Part shown: piece by piece, positions 52,669 to 60,759 of the stretch
How positions within the stretch are numbered: the first letter of the stretch is position 1
Layout of the letters: each line of letters begins with the position of its first letter
Assembly: GCA_023457355.1 (NCBI GenBank)
Contig: JAEWLW010000054.1
Span: 1 to 64,000 of the forward strand
From: Bacillota bacterium
GTDB lineage: Bacteria; Bacillota; Clostridia; Oscillospirales; Ruminococcaceae
DNA length: 64,000 bases
Reading direction: 5' to 3'
The notes under the pieces: generated by a model
What the model was told of the DNA's origin: nothing
The model's database searches: none
What the model saw: the letters and a program-made list of their open reading frames with translations, nothing else
Made by a program: the position numbers and the translations under genes

Positions 52669-53096
52669 GATTCGTTCTCATCAGCCTCTTTATTCTTGAC
52701 CGGCGCGGCTTCCTTGACAAAGGTGCCCAACACGCCGTTGATGTATGAAGCGTCATTTTCGGTTGCATATTTTTTGGCCAATTCGATGGCCTCGTTTATG
52801 GTTACCCGTATCGGTATGTCCGGAAAATAGGTCAGCTCGCAGACGGCCAGACGCAGCACCGCCAGCGTAACCCGCGCCAGACGGGTAATTTTCCATTTGG
52901 TCAGATATTTTTCGATATTCTGGTCGAGTTCGGTCTCTTTCTCGGCTGCTGTCATCACCAGCCGGCGGGCATAATCATTAAGCTCCAGCGCACGGCTTTC
53001 CACCGCCAGCGCAATCAGCTCTTCCATGGTTTCCTCCCGGAAGGATTTTTCAAAAATAAGCAGGAATGCGGCTTCTCGCGCATCTCTTCTTTTCAT
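52653..53096 (-). CDS. nusB: Transcription antitermination factor NusB
   Basis: 147 residues. KRRDAREAAFLLIFEKSF is the NusB start and the core includes RVTLAVLRLAVCELTYFPDIPIRVTINEAIELAKKYATENDASYINGVL. It acts with NusE (S10) in rRNA transcription. The C-terminal 15 residues are acidic. It overlaps the TsaD-like gene by 16 bases and begins downstream of a terminator. Confidence 0.95.
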   Translation of the reverse strand: MKRRDAREAAFLLIFEKSFREETMEELIALAVESRALELNDYARRLVMTAAEKETELDQNIEKYLTKWKITRLARVTLAVLRLAVCELTYFPDIPIRVTINEAIELAKKYATENDASYINGVLGTFVKEAAPVKNKEADENESCADI

Positions 53097-53113
53097 AGGA
53101 ACGACCTCTCATG

Positions 53114-53161
53114 TAAAAATACAAAAACATACCCTCCGGCGTGTCAGGCGCGGGAGGGTAT
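53114..53161 (-). terminator. Terminator downstream of asp23
   Basis: On the minus strand ATACCCTCC (53161-53153) pairs with GGAGGGTAT (53137-53129), followed by GTTTTTGTATTTTT. It separates asp23 from nusB, perhaps partially. Confidence 0.75.
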
Positions 53162-53173
53162 CTCATTGCTGGT

Positions 53174-53542
53174 TTAAGCCTGCTGTTCGCCGGCCTCGTA
53201 TGCAATTCCCTCAACAACAACGTTGACCTTTGAGACTGTGATGGCGGTCATGCTCTGAATGGATTCCTTGACAGCTTTTTGCACCTTCTCTGAAACAACC
53301 GGAATCTTCACACCGTGCTTTAAAACAAGATGCAGCGTAATCTCGGCCATATCATCATTGAGGGCAATGTGAACCGCCTTGGGGAATGACCGCCTGGATA
53401 GCATGCCCTTAAAATCAACCGGCGACACAGCAAGGCTATCCACGCCCTCGATTTCGGATGCAGCCGTACCGGCGATGGTCACTAAAACCTCTTTGGAAAT
53501 GCGCAGCGTTCCGACTGCGCCCTCGTGTATTTTCTCGTTCAT
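53174..53542 (-). CDS. Asp23/Gls24 family envelope-stress protein
   Basis: 122 residues. GTLRISKEVLVTIAGTAASEIEGVDSL and TLHLVLKHGVKIPVVSEKVQKAVKESIQSMTAITVSKVNVVVEGIA cover the whole domain. Asp23-type proteins are anchored near the membrane and linked to envelope stress; the gene next to nusB is usual in clostridia. GGAGG precedes the start. Confidence 0.92.
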   Translation of the reverse strand: MNEKIHEGAVGTLRISKEVLVTIAGTAASEIEGVDSLAVSPVDFKGMLSRRSFPKAVHIALNDDMAEITLHLVLKHGVKIPVVSEKVQKAVKESIQSMTAITVSKVNVVVEGIAYEAGEQQA

Positions 53543-53750
53543 CTAACAGTTTCCTCCGTTGTCCTTTTCAAATGCCGCGCAACCCCGCGGAAAATCAAAG
53601 CCTCAGGCAGTTGATAAACCATACCCTATTATGCCCCCCACAAGCGCCGGGCAAACCGTTTTCTGCCGACTGTGGAGCTTAACCGGAGCTGAAAAGCGGC
53701 TATGCGTAATCCCTGTCGCATCGGGCATCGGGATGACGGCACACCATCAG

Positions 53751-53934
53751 CGGTTGATGCTCAAAGCGGCGAGCCGCCGAACCTACGTTCGGTATGATAA
53801 CCGCTTAGCATTATTACGCCACAGCGCATGGCGCTCGGTGGTATAATGCGCGCATCAAAAGGCGTTTGCCGCGTTAAGTCGTGAACCGTTGCGCATTTGC
53901 CCAGTATAATAACCGCTTAGCGTTATTATACCAC
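53751..53934. repeat. Palindromic intergenic repeat, copy 3 (compound, partly inverted)
   Basis: Contains AAGCGGCGAGCCGC, GGTATGATAACCGC, GGTGGTATAATGCGCGC, ATCAAAAGGCGTTTGCCGC (inverted relative of the TTTTGATGCGC core), and TATAATAACCGCTTAGC paired with CGTTATTATACCA. Two degenerate units seem joined head to head. It lies in a 650-base gap between asp23 and spoIIIAH. The first ~200 bases of that gap hold nothing I recognise. Confidence 0.65.
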
Positions 53935-54061
53935 ATATTTACGGCAAGACAACCGGATGATACAAAATTATCTGTTGCCGCCGTTAATAAGCACATGCAA
54001 AACCCTGTGTTTATATATTTTCAAAAGAACAGGTATCGACTGGCAGCGCATACTGCACAAC

Positions 54062-54094
54062 GTGTTGAGGCGCACAAAACGTGCGCCTCAACAC
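54062..54094. other. Perfect 14-bp hairpin downstream of spoIIIAH
   Basis: GTGTTGAGGCGCAC (54062-54075) and GTGCGCCTCAACAC (54081-54094) are exact complements around AAAAC. It has no T-run on either strand. It may stabilise the 3' end of the spoIIIA mRNA. Confidence 0.6.
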
Positions 54095-54199
54095 CGGGCA
54101 GGTTTGTTTTCCCGCCGCCAATTGAATGGGTCGGAATATCTGTCATTTTATCCTACTGCGTTATCAGCGGCCGCCCGTAAAAATGGCATGCGCAATAAT

Positions 54200-54742
54200 T
54201 CAGCTAACCTCGATAATGGCGATGTTCTCGTCGGGCACCGTGACCTCTTTGACAATAATATCCTTCATTTGCGCTACTTCATTGGTGAGCAGGCCCTCGG
54301 TTTTGACAATGACGTCAACGCGCTGTGTATCGTAATAGACCATGCAGTCTTTAAAGCCTTTGGCCTTGATCAGGTTTTCAATCTTGCCTTCCTTCTCGAT
54401 AGCCTCTGCCATAGAAGTGGTTTTAAGCGCCAGTTCGGTGCGCTGTTCGGGGGTGATGGCATCGCTTTCAATGAGGTTTTTTAAGGTTTGAACAGCTTCG
54501 TCACGGGTTTTCTGGCGGCTGATCTTAGCCTCGGCAAAGAAAGCATCGGCATCCTCGCCGATATCGACATACTGAGAGTCCCCATAGTTCTTATCTGTCT
54601 CCAGCGTGCTTGTGGTCGGCAGCTCAAACCCGTCGCCGGAATAAACCCAGTTGAGATAGACCGCCAGGGACAGGCAGAGCACCAAAGCAGCCAATATTAT
54701 CTGTTTCTTGCCAACAATCATATTCATTCTAAACTTTTTCAT
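54200..54742 (-). CDS. spoIIIAH: Stage III sporulation protein AH
   Basis: Mother-cell ring protein that binds SpoIIQ across the intermembrane space to form the feeding-tube channel. Single N-terminal membrane helix (about 13-33), then the YscJ/FliF-like domain with SRQKTRDEAVQTLKNLIE and VTVPDENIAIIEV. It has 180 residues. Last gene of spoIIIA. It is 19 bases from spoIIIAG. Confidence 0.92.
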   Translation of the reverse strand: MKKFRMNMIVGKKQIILAALVLCLSLAVYLNWVYSGDGFELPTTSTLETDKNYGDSQYVDIGEDADAFFAEAKISRQKTRDEAVQTLKNLIESDAITPEQRTELALKTTSMAEAIEKEGKIENLIKAKGFKDCMVYYDTQRVDVIVKTEGLLTNEVAQMKDIIVKEVTVPDENIAIIEVS

Positions 54743-54761
54743 TCGGATTGCCTCCCGCTTA

Positions 54762-55340
54762 TTATTCTGCTGATTGAATTACGCATACCTGTAAGGTTGT
54801 TACGCCCAACGCTGTTGTCACCGCGTCGGTCACGCGCTGGCGTATCACCGGATTCCCGGCGCCGCTGCAAACCACCACCACACCCTTTACCCTGGGTGAA
54901 AGCTCGGTAAGAACCAAAGGCTTTTTTCCCCCTGTAGAATCGACCAAAATGTAGCTTTGCTGCCGGTCTTCCTTTTCCTGAACCTTAGAAGGCGATTCGC
55001 TGCCGTCCGCATAGGTAAAAACGCTGTCACCGGACTTCTTTTCGTCTGCCGCATACCGATATTCAACACCGTTTTCCAATGTGACCATAACATGAACCGC
55101 GCCCACTCCTTTAATCTGTTTTAATATCTCAGTCAAACGCTGCTCCGTCTGCTGCGCATGGGTGGTCAGCGTGCTTCCGGCATCATCCTGCGCAGCGCCC
55201 CGGTCGCCGATATGGGGCCACAGACCGGTCAGCATAATTAACAGCATGCCTGCCACACCCAACGCCGTGAGCCATTTGGCCTGCTTTTCTGAGATGCCGC
55301 TTTTTGAAAACAGTCCTTTGAACAGTTGCGATACGTCCAC
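54762..55340 (-). CDS. spoIIIAG: Stage III sporulation protein AG
   Basis: 192 residues with one membrane segment (about 25-42) and a C-terminal ring-building domain containing GVGAVHVMVTLENGVEYRYA and RVKGVVVVCSGAGNPVIRQRVTDAVTTALGV. In B. subtilis SpoIIIAG forms a large oligomeric ring in the channel. It ends 19 bases before spoIIIAH begins. Confidence 0.93.
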   Translation of the reverse strand: MDVSQLFKGLFSKSGISEKQAKWLTALGVAGMLLIMLTGLWPHIGDRGAAQDDAGSTLTTHAQQTEQRLTEILKQIKGVGAVHVMVTLENGVEYRYAADEKKSGDSVFTYADGSESPSKVQEKEDRQQSYILVDSTGGKKPLVLTELSPRVKGVVVVCSGAGNPVIRQRVTDAVTTALGVTTLQVCVIQSAE

Positions 55341-55341
55341 G

Positions 55342-55812
55342 CTATTTCACCTCCTCATATATAGCAGTCTGAACAGCTATACCTAAAAAGCTTTCAAGCT
55401 CCTTTTTAGTCTCATTTTGTCTTTGGCTATCCTTCGGCTCTAAAAGAATATGCACCTTTGACACCTCTAGCACGTTCTCCGATACGCTAAAGTCTATTCC
55501 GATTTCACGCGGAAATATGCCAAGCATTTCTAATTTATTGGAAATCAATTCGATCATTTTCGCTTGAAACTGCCGCTTTAAAATTTCATCGGTATCAAGG
55601 ACTTCAATTGCCTGTTCCTGAACCGACGAGAGGTCAATCTTTGGCCTTTCATCCAGCCAGCCGGATGCGGGCGCAATCAGGCAGAGCAGTAAAAACATCT
55701 GCAAAATATAGCCCAACTGCTTTTTTTGGGAAGACGGCGTCAGGTTTTCAAAAATTGCGGCTACCATCGCACAAACAAGCAGCGTAAAGGTCCAAAGCTT
55801 TATATCGTTCAT
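55342..55812 (-). CDS. spoIIIAF: Stage III sporulation protein AF
   Basis: 156 residues with two N-terminal membrane helices (about 6-22 and 34-50) and a C-terminal soluble ring-building-like domain. ATG 55812 follows AGGAGTG; the longer frame has no support. Position in the operon and the SSQKKQLGYILQMFLLLCLI segment identify it. Confidence 0.85.
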   Translation of the reverse strand: MNDIKLWTFTLLVCAMVAAIFENLTPSSQKKQLGYILQMFLLLCLIAPASGWLDERPKIDLSSVQEQAIEVLDTDEILKRQFQAKMIELISNKLEMLGIFPREIGIDFSVSENVLEVSKVHILLEPKDSQRQNETKKELESFLGIAVQTAIYEEVK

Positions 55813-55905
55813 TTCAACACTCCTCTGGCCATTTGGCAATGGCAACGGCCTTGGCGGCGATTAACCGCGTGTTCAGTCATGTAAAGGCATTTAACTTTAT
55901 ACCGT

Positions 55906-57021
55906 TTACACCCCTGTTCCTCCGGTCAATGACAGCATAACAGCTGTGGAAATGACCAACAGCATCATCATCGAAAGCAAAATGGCGGTCATAATGGAAA
56001 GCAGGTTTGAAAACCCTGACAGAATGCCCTTCACCGGTGATACCGAAAGCATCTCACCGGTTATCGCCGCAATGGCCACAACGGCGCGCAGCACCGTGAT
56101 GCGCAGCAGCACCGGCAAGAAAGTCAGCACCGCCACCAGAATGCCAAAGCTGCCGACGCTCGCCTTAATAATCTGCAAGCTGCCCTGCATGGCGGAAAGC
56201 GCATCGGTGAGCACCGACCCCACCACCGGGATGAAACTGCCCACTAAAAACTTGGCGGTCTTTACAGCCGCCCCATCCGCCGCCGCGCTCAAAAAGCTTT
56301 GCAGCGACAGCAGCCCGGTGAAGACGGTCATCACCAGCACCAACCCCCAGTTAATCAGCTTTTTAATCGCGCCGGATATCATGACGATGCCGCTGTTCTG
56401 CCCGATGCCCCCCGCCAGAGATAACATCATATAGGACTGCGTCAGCGGCAGAAACACTCCCGCAGCCAGTTGTGACACAGTCTGCGCCGCGATCATCAGC
56501 ACCGTGTGGTACACCGCCGCCGTCGCAGGCGCGCCCCCGGTGGCCACCACCGTGGCATACACCGGTATGTAGGCCAGCATAAACCGCGCGCAGGCGCGAA
56601 TGCTCTCCGCCCCCTGCTCCAGGCAGTCCAGCACCGGCCCGCTGAGAATGGCCGTAATGCTCAATACCCCGATGAGGCCAAAAACACAGGCCGCCTGTGT
56701 TTTCTCCCCCAGCACCGACAGAATTGCACAAAGCAGCACAGCGGCTAAAATAGAAAATAAATCCTTTTTATAGGCGGACACCGCCTGTGCAAAATGACGG
56801 GTCAGCAGGTTCCAAAGTTCCTGGGGCGAAACGGTCAGCAGCTTGCCCATGCTCAAATCATCAAGCGAGAGCTCGTCCGCCATTTCCTGCGCCGTCGGCG
56901 GAATCTGCTGCTGTAACAATTCAAGTCCAAACTGGTCGGCCAGCTCCTCCACAGGGGAAACGGCCAGGCAGTGCATTGTCAGCAGCATCAAAAAGAGTAA
57001 AACAAACAACAGTTTTTTCAC
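55906..57021 (-). CDS. spoIIIAE: Stage III sporulation protein AE
   Basis: About 371 residues, with a signal-like first helix (KKLLFVLLFLMLLTMHCLAVS) and about seven further membrane segments. GSFIPVVGSVLTDAL and SVGSFGILVAVLTFLPVLLRI are typical. It belongs to the membrane export part of the SpoIIIA-SpoIIQ channel. The start is ambiguous: GTG 57021 has GAGGGGAG at good spacing, while ATG 57039 is at the end of spoIIIAD and would hide that signal. Confidence 0.9.
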   Translation of the reverse strand: MKKLLFVLLFLMLLTMHCLAVSPVEELADQFGLELLQQQIPPTAQEMADELSLDDLSMGKLLTVSPQELWNLLTRHFAQAVSAYKKDLFSILAAVLLCAILSVLGEKTQAACVFGLIGVLSITAILSGPVLDCLEQGAESIRACARFMLAYIPVYATVVATGGAPATAAVYHTVLMIAAQTVSQLAAGVFLPLTQSYMMLSLAGGIGQNSGIVMISGAIKKLINWGLVLVMTVFTGLLSLQSFLSAAADGAAVKTAKFLVGSFIPVVGSVLTDALSAMQGSLQIIKASVGSFGILVAVLTFLPVLLRITVLRAVVAIAAITGEMLSVSPVKGILSGFSNLLSIMTAILLSMMMLLVISTAVMLSLTGGTGV

Positions 57022-57035
57022 GTCCACGGCTCCCC

Positions 57036-57431
57036 TCATGCAGAAAATATTTTGGTTGCCAGCCGGAGCAGCTCACCAAACAGCGGCAGGCTTAAAGCCA
57101 GAAGGCAAACTTTTCCGCAAAACTCCACCTTGCTGCCGATGGCCGACTCCCCAGCATCCTTGCAAGCGTCGCAGGCCAGCTGGGTGCACACCGCGATGCC
57201 CAGCGCCTTAAGCAGCAGTGACGCATATTCGGTATCCATCTGGGTAAGCGCCACCAGCTCCGACATCTGCTCCACAATGGGGCTCAAAGTGTTAACACCC
57301 CACAGCATCAGCAGGATGCCGCAAACCAGCGAGAGCATCAGCGCATATTCTTTTTTTAAATCGCGCAATGTTACCGCCAGCAGCATCGCCATCAGCGCGG
57401 CGGCCACTACGGCAAAAAACTCCTGCATCAC
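57036..57431 (-). CDS. spoIIIAD: Stage III sporulation protein AD
   Basis: 131 residues and four hydrophobic segments. LLWGVNTLSPIVEQM and LKALGIAVCTQLACDACKDAGESAIGSKVEFCGKV are family features. Starts inside the spoIIIAC stop (4-base overlap). Confidence 0.92.
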   Translation of the reverse strand: MMQEFFAVVAAALMAMLLAVTLRDLKKEYALMLSLVCGILLMLWGVNTLSPIVEQMSELVALTQMDTEYASLLLKALGIAVCTQLACDACKDAGESAIGSKVEFCGKVCLLALSLPLFGELLRLATKIFSA

Positions 57432-57622
57432 AGATTAAACACCGTCTTTACTGTCTCAAAAAGTGTGTTTATCTCATAAATCATCATCATCAAAACGACA
57501 ATCAGCCCGGCCAGCGTTGTCATCATCGCCTGCTCCTCCCGCCCTGAGCGGATAAGCACCTGATTAAGCACCGACACAATGATGCCGACAGCGGCAATGC
57601 GAAAAATTAAATCGACGTCCAT
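57428..57622 (-). CDS. spoIIIAC: Stage III sporulation protein AC
   Basis: 64 residues with two membrane helices. DLIFRIAAVGIIVSVLNQVLIRSGREEQAMM is the family pattern. It pairs with SpoIIIAD in the channel base. It overlaps spoIIIAD by 4 bases. Confidence 0.92.
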   Translation of the reverse strand: MDVDLIFRIAAVGIIVSVLNQVLIRSGREEQAMMTTLAGLIVVLMMMIYEINTLFETVKTVFNL

Positions 57623-57633
57623 CTATTTCCCTC

Positions 57634-58146
57634 CTAAAACAGTATGACAGCCAGTGAGAGCCCCAGCAGCGAGCCGAGCGTAGCCGAGAGCCGCCGGTTT
57701 TTTTCGCAGGAAACACGCGCCTCCGCGAGGATGGCATCCAGCTGCCCGGATAAAAGATCCAGCTGACCGAGCTGGGTATCGAGGTCGCTTGTCCCAAGAA
57801 TGTCTCCCATCGAGGCCAGCAACCCGCGTTCCGGCGCGTCCAGCGGCTCGGTGCTGTTGTGCACTGCCTGCGCCCACGCGGACGAAAAATCTGTCTGTCC
57901 GATTTTTTCCGCAGCCGCTGCAAGATAATCGCAGCCGGACAGTACCGGATCACGTTGCAGGATGGTCAGAAGCTGCGCCGGTGGCGCCAGCGTAAAGCGC
58001 AGCGTGTGGCGCAGCGTCAAAATAAAGGTGCGCACCCGTTCAATTGCCGAAATGCGCTGCTGATACCGTGCGCCGTGACAGATCCCACCAATTGAGCAAC
58101 TGAGCGCCAGCAGGGTCAGCCCCGTCATGCGAAGCCAGATCATCAA
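57634..58146 (-). CDS. spoIIIAB: Stage III sporulation protein AB
   Basis: 170 residues. The N-terminal helix (about 5-22) and the C-terminal helix near 155-170 flank an alpha-helical domain related to type II secretion GspF-like subunits. KNRRLSATLGSLLGLSLAVIL at the end is typical. Its first 107 bases overlap the 3' end of spoIIIAA in another frame, far more than the few bases usual here. Confidence 0.85.
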   Translation of the reverse strand: MMIWLRMTGLTLLALSCSIGGICHGARYQQRISAIERVRTFILTLRHTLRFTLAPPAQLLTILQRDPVLSGCDYLAAAAEKIGQTDFSSAWAQAVHNSTEPLDAPERGLLASMGDILGTSDLDTQLGQLDLLSGQLDAILAEARVSCEKNRRLSATLGSLLGLSLAVILF

Positions 58147-59023
58147 CCGAAAACACCTCCCTGATGCTGGATGGATGCGGAAATTCGCTTAACACAGCCA
58201 CTTTTTGAAAGGCCCCGCTGCTCAGCAACAGTCGGCCCGCCTGACGGTTCAGCAGTTCCGCCTTGCTGCCCGCGTGGATGGTGGTGATAACCGAAACGCC
58301 GCAGTTGAGCGCATAAGCCACCGCCGATACCTCCCGCTGTGAGCCCAACTCATCGCAAAGAATAACCTGCGGCGACAGATTGCGCACCGCCATCAGCAGC
58401 CCGTCCCCTTTGTCATAACCCGAAAGCACGCAGCAGTTGCGGCAGAAGCCGCTCAGCTCGCCACGCTCGTCCACCACAACCACCCGGTCGCAGTTTTGAA
58501 CCGCACCACGCGCCAGCGATACGGCCAGGTCACGCAGGACTGTGGTTTTTCCGCTGGCGGGGGCGCCCGCGATCAGCAGGCCGCAGATGCCGCCGCCAAA
58601 GACCTCCCGCAGCAGCCTGTCCGCCACGCCGCGGTATTCTCTGGCGATGCGCAGCACGATGGCGTTGACGCCTCTCAAACTCATAAGCGCACCGTCGCTG
58701 CCATACACCGCCGTGGCCGCAAAGCCGGCTCGATGCCCGCCAGCCAGTGTGAGATAGCCCTGTGCCAGTTCGCGCTGATGGCTGTGGACGGCCTGTCCGC
58801 ACAGCGAAATATAGCATTGCGCCAGCTCCTGTTCGGTGACAGGGGGCCAGTCACACAGCGTAACGCTGCGGTTATTCACCCGCAGCTGCGGGCAGGCGCC
58901 CGCTATCAGCCGCAACTCCTGCGCATTGGCGCACAGCGCATCCGGCAGGCCGGATAACTTTGTTTTCAGATTTTCCGAAAGCGAGGCGACCGCCTGCATA
59001 AACGCGGCTCGTCCAGAAAGCAT
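58040..59023 (-). CDS. spoIIIAA: Stage III sporulation protein AA (ATPase)
   Basis: A secretion-type ATPase powering the SpoIIIA channel. Walker A GAPASGKTTVLRDLA (about 152-166), Walker B-like VVVVDERGEL and VILCDELGSQRE are visible. At 327 residues it is longer than B. subtilis SpoIIIAA (307). The extra C-terminal ~30 residues (from about ASHDGADP) are read from inside spoIIIAB, which suggests loss of the original stop. GGGGAGG precedes the start. First gene of spoIIIA. Confidence 0.92.
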   Translation of the reverse strand: MLSGRAAFMQAVASLSENLKTKLSGLPDALCANAQELRLIAGACPQLRVNNRSVTLCDWPPVTEQELAQCYISLCGQAVHSHQRELAQGYLTLAGGHRAGFAATAVYGSDGALMSLRGVNAIVLRIAREYRGVADRLLREVFGGGICGLLIAGAPASGKTTVLRDLAVSLARGAVQNCDRVVVVDERGELSGFCRNCCVLSGYDKGDGLLMAVRNLSPQVILCDELGSQREVSAVAYALNCGVSVITTIHAGSKAELLNRQAGRLLLSSGAFQKVAVLSEFPHPSSIREVFSVDDLASHDGADPAGAQLLNWWDLSRRTVSAAHFGN

Positions 59024-59053
59024 TTTTAAATTCCTCCCCTCTTTCTACTGCTA

Positions 59054-59061
59054 TTTGTATG
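59054..59061 (-). promoter_or_regulatory. Possible sigma-E -10 box of spoIIIA
   Basis: CATACAAA, reading 59061 to 59054 on the minus strand, matches the sigma-E -10 consensus. No convincing -35 was found 14 bases upstream (TTCTAGA). spoIIIA is a sigma-E operon in B. subtilis, so context supports it weakly. Confidence 0.35.
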
Positions 59062-59082
59062 GACAGCCTTGAGGTTCTAGAA

Positions 59083-59123
59083 CAAAAACAAAAATACCGC
59101 GCTATCTTTTTAAGATAACGCGG
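59083..59123 (-). terminator. Terminator downstream of the zinc-ribbon gene
   Basis: On the minus strand CCGCGTTATCTT pairs with AAGATAGCGCGG (59123-59097; one G-T pair) and TATTTTTGTTTTT follows. It ends the GT8/zinc-ribbon unit before spoIIIA. Confidence 0.82.
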
Positions 59124-59139
59124 CACGTTCAGAGTGCTA

Positions 59140-59523
59140 TCAGGTTTTTTTCGTGATCGTGGTTCGGCAATTGGGACATGTGATGGAAATTTTGCCCCGG
59201 CCACGCGGCACACGCAGCACCTGCTTGCAGCGCGGGCAGCTATAATAGCGGTGTTCCCTGTCTTTTAAACGACTGTTCCAGCGCTTAAAGAACAGAATGA
59301 CCGGTTCGGCCTTCTGCATAAAGACCCGGTTTTCAGCGCTGCGTTTATAAACATCGCGTGAAAGAAAGCGAACCCAAAATAAAACCAGTGGAATTAATGC
59401 AAGATAGTGCCACCAACCGCCCGGCAGCAGCAACGACAGCGCCAGATAAACACCCAATAAGGTCCATTGCAGCTGGTCGACACCATAGCGTCCAGCCATA
59501 AAATTGCGCAGCCAGTTCATCAT
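59140..59523 (-). CDS. Zinc-ribbon membrane protein
   Basis: 127 residues. Two hydrophobic segments (about 20-35 and 38-55) are followed by a basic stretch and a C-terminal zinc ribbon, CPRCKQVLRVPRGRGK then CPNC. ATG 59523 overlaps the glycosyltransferase stop as ATGA. This is a common clostridial protein type of unknown function. The family identity beyond zinc ribbon is not assigned. Confidence 0.8.
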   Translation of the reverse strand: MMNWLRNFMAGRYGVDQLQWTLLGVYLALSLLLPGGWWHYLALIPLVLFWVRFLSRDVYKRSAENRVFMQKAEPVILFFKRWNSRLKDREHRYYSCPRCKQVLRVPRGRGKISITCPNCRTTITKKT

Positions 59524-60350
59524 AATAATCCCCCAGTTTTTGTTTGTTGTTCCAGCTCCAGATAAAAACAGTTGAGGTTGCCGATGTAATTTTCCTTCCA
59601 CGGCTTATTTCGGCCACAATAATGCACAATAACGGTGTTTTGCCGCACCCATTCCAGCGTGAGCGGATGCTCCCAGTTTTCCGGGCGCAGGTTATAAAGA
59701 TGGAAACTGCGCTCACTCAGGTTATAGCGCAAATGATCCACCGGCAGAATGCGCGTCGCATAGACGGCGTTGAGCACATCCTGGTCCGGCAGCATTAAAA
59801 CCGGTTTATGTGTTTCGATATAGTCAAAGACCTCGTCCTCATTCTGCTCGCGGCGCAGGGCGCTGATATTCATCAGCATGACGCCGGAATTGACATAGCT
59901 GCTGCCCTGCGGCATGGAAAGGCGCAGGTCGTTGACCAGCGTCAGCTTGGAATTCGGTGCGATATGCGAAGCTGCCGCAAAAAGATTTTTGCCAAAATCC
60001 AGCGCATATAACGCATCCAGCGGGTTGAGCACGACGAGATCAGGATCCAGATATAAGATGCGGTCCACCGTCTCAGGCAAAAGCTGCGCCGCAAAGATAC
60101 GGTAATACATCTCGACAGGATAGCGCCCGCTCGTTGGTGCATTCGCTAAAAAGCCCTTTGGCACGACAATGGAATGAACCTCCAACCGCGCCGGGCAGAT
60201 TTGCTTCAGCTGCACAAGATGCGCTTGGGTTAAGGATGTGTGCAACACATAAAGCGAAACGTTCGCCGCCGGATTTGCCTTTAAAAGTGAAAACAGCATG
60301 ACTTTCAGCGGTTTGAGATAACCCGCATTGAGTGTTACCAATATGTTCAC
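59520..60350 (-). CDS. Glycosyltransferase family 8 protein
   Basis: 276 residues. The GT8 fold is shown by NILVTLNAGYLKPLKVML, the DxD motif in ILYLDPDLVVLNPL (about 92-105), FAAASHIAPN, YVNSGVMLMN and a C-terminal HYCGRNKPW. It transfers a nucleotide-activated sugar, with retained configuration in this family. GTG 60350 follows GTGGGGG; the longer frame lacks support. Acceptor and donor are unknown. It could act on a cell-envelope or storage glycan. Confidence 0.85.
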   Translation of the reverse strand: MNILVTLNAGYLKPLKVMLFSLLKANPAANVSLYVLHTSLTQAHLVQLKQICPARLEVHSIVVPKGFLANAPTSGRYPVEMYYRIFAAQLLPETVDRILYLDPDLVVLNPLDALYALDFGKNLFAAASHIAPNSKLTLVNDLRLSMPQGSSYVNSGVMLMNISALRREQNEDEVFDYIETHKPVLMLPDQDVLNAVYATRILPVDHLRYNLSERSFHLYNLRPENWEHPLTLEWVRQNTVIVHYCGRNKPWKENYIGNLNCFYLELEQQTKTGGLL

Positions 60351-60397
60351 GCAGATGCCCCCACAGGAATGTTTTAACTTTTTCACCATCTTAAACA

Positions 60398-60611
60398 CGA
60401 TATAATAAACCGCAAAATTGATTAATGCGCAATGGCTCGCCCCTTACGGGGCAACCGCCTTTGATGCACAATTATATCATTCACTATCGTTCATGGTATC
60501 ATAACCGCAAAGCGGCTATGATACCCCTTAATGCGCAACGGCTCGCCCCTTACGGGGCAACCGCCTGTTGATGCGCAATTATATCATTCACTGCGTTCAT
60601 GATATAATATA
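60398..60611. repeat. Palindromic intergenic repeat, copy 4 (two tandem units)
   Basis: Two tandem units. Each has TAATGCGCAA(T/C)GGCTCGCC, a CCCCTTACGGGG hairpin, CAACCGCCT..TTGATGC, then AATTATATCATTCACT..CGTTCATG. The first begins GATATAATAAACCGC, the second begins GGTATCATAACCGC, and the last ends GATATAATA. Sequence between units is more than 85 percent alike by eye. It lies upstream of the GT8 gene. Confidence 0.8.
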
Positions 60612-60686
60612 TCCTATATTACCCTGCCTTCAAAGTCAATCAACCATTTTAGGGTTTTACAGTTTTGTTACATTCCATTAAAATAT

Positions 60687-60734
60687 AAAAAGGGCGATTA
60701 CCAAATGCGTCAAGTCGCATTTGGTAATCGCCCT
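60687..60734 (-). terminator. Terminator of the secreted peptidase gene
   Basis: The arms 60691-60709 and 60716-60734 are exact 19-base complements, beginning AGGGCGATTACC. On the minus strand TTTTTATATTTT follows. Confidence 0.85.
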
Positions 60735-60759
60735 CCCGGATTATTGGTAAGCGGTTTAA

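Noticed and set aside
60398..60611. Repeat array at 60.4 kb as a possible CRISPR
   Set aside because: Only two long, self-complementary units with no regular spacers and no cas genes.
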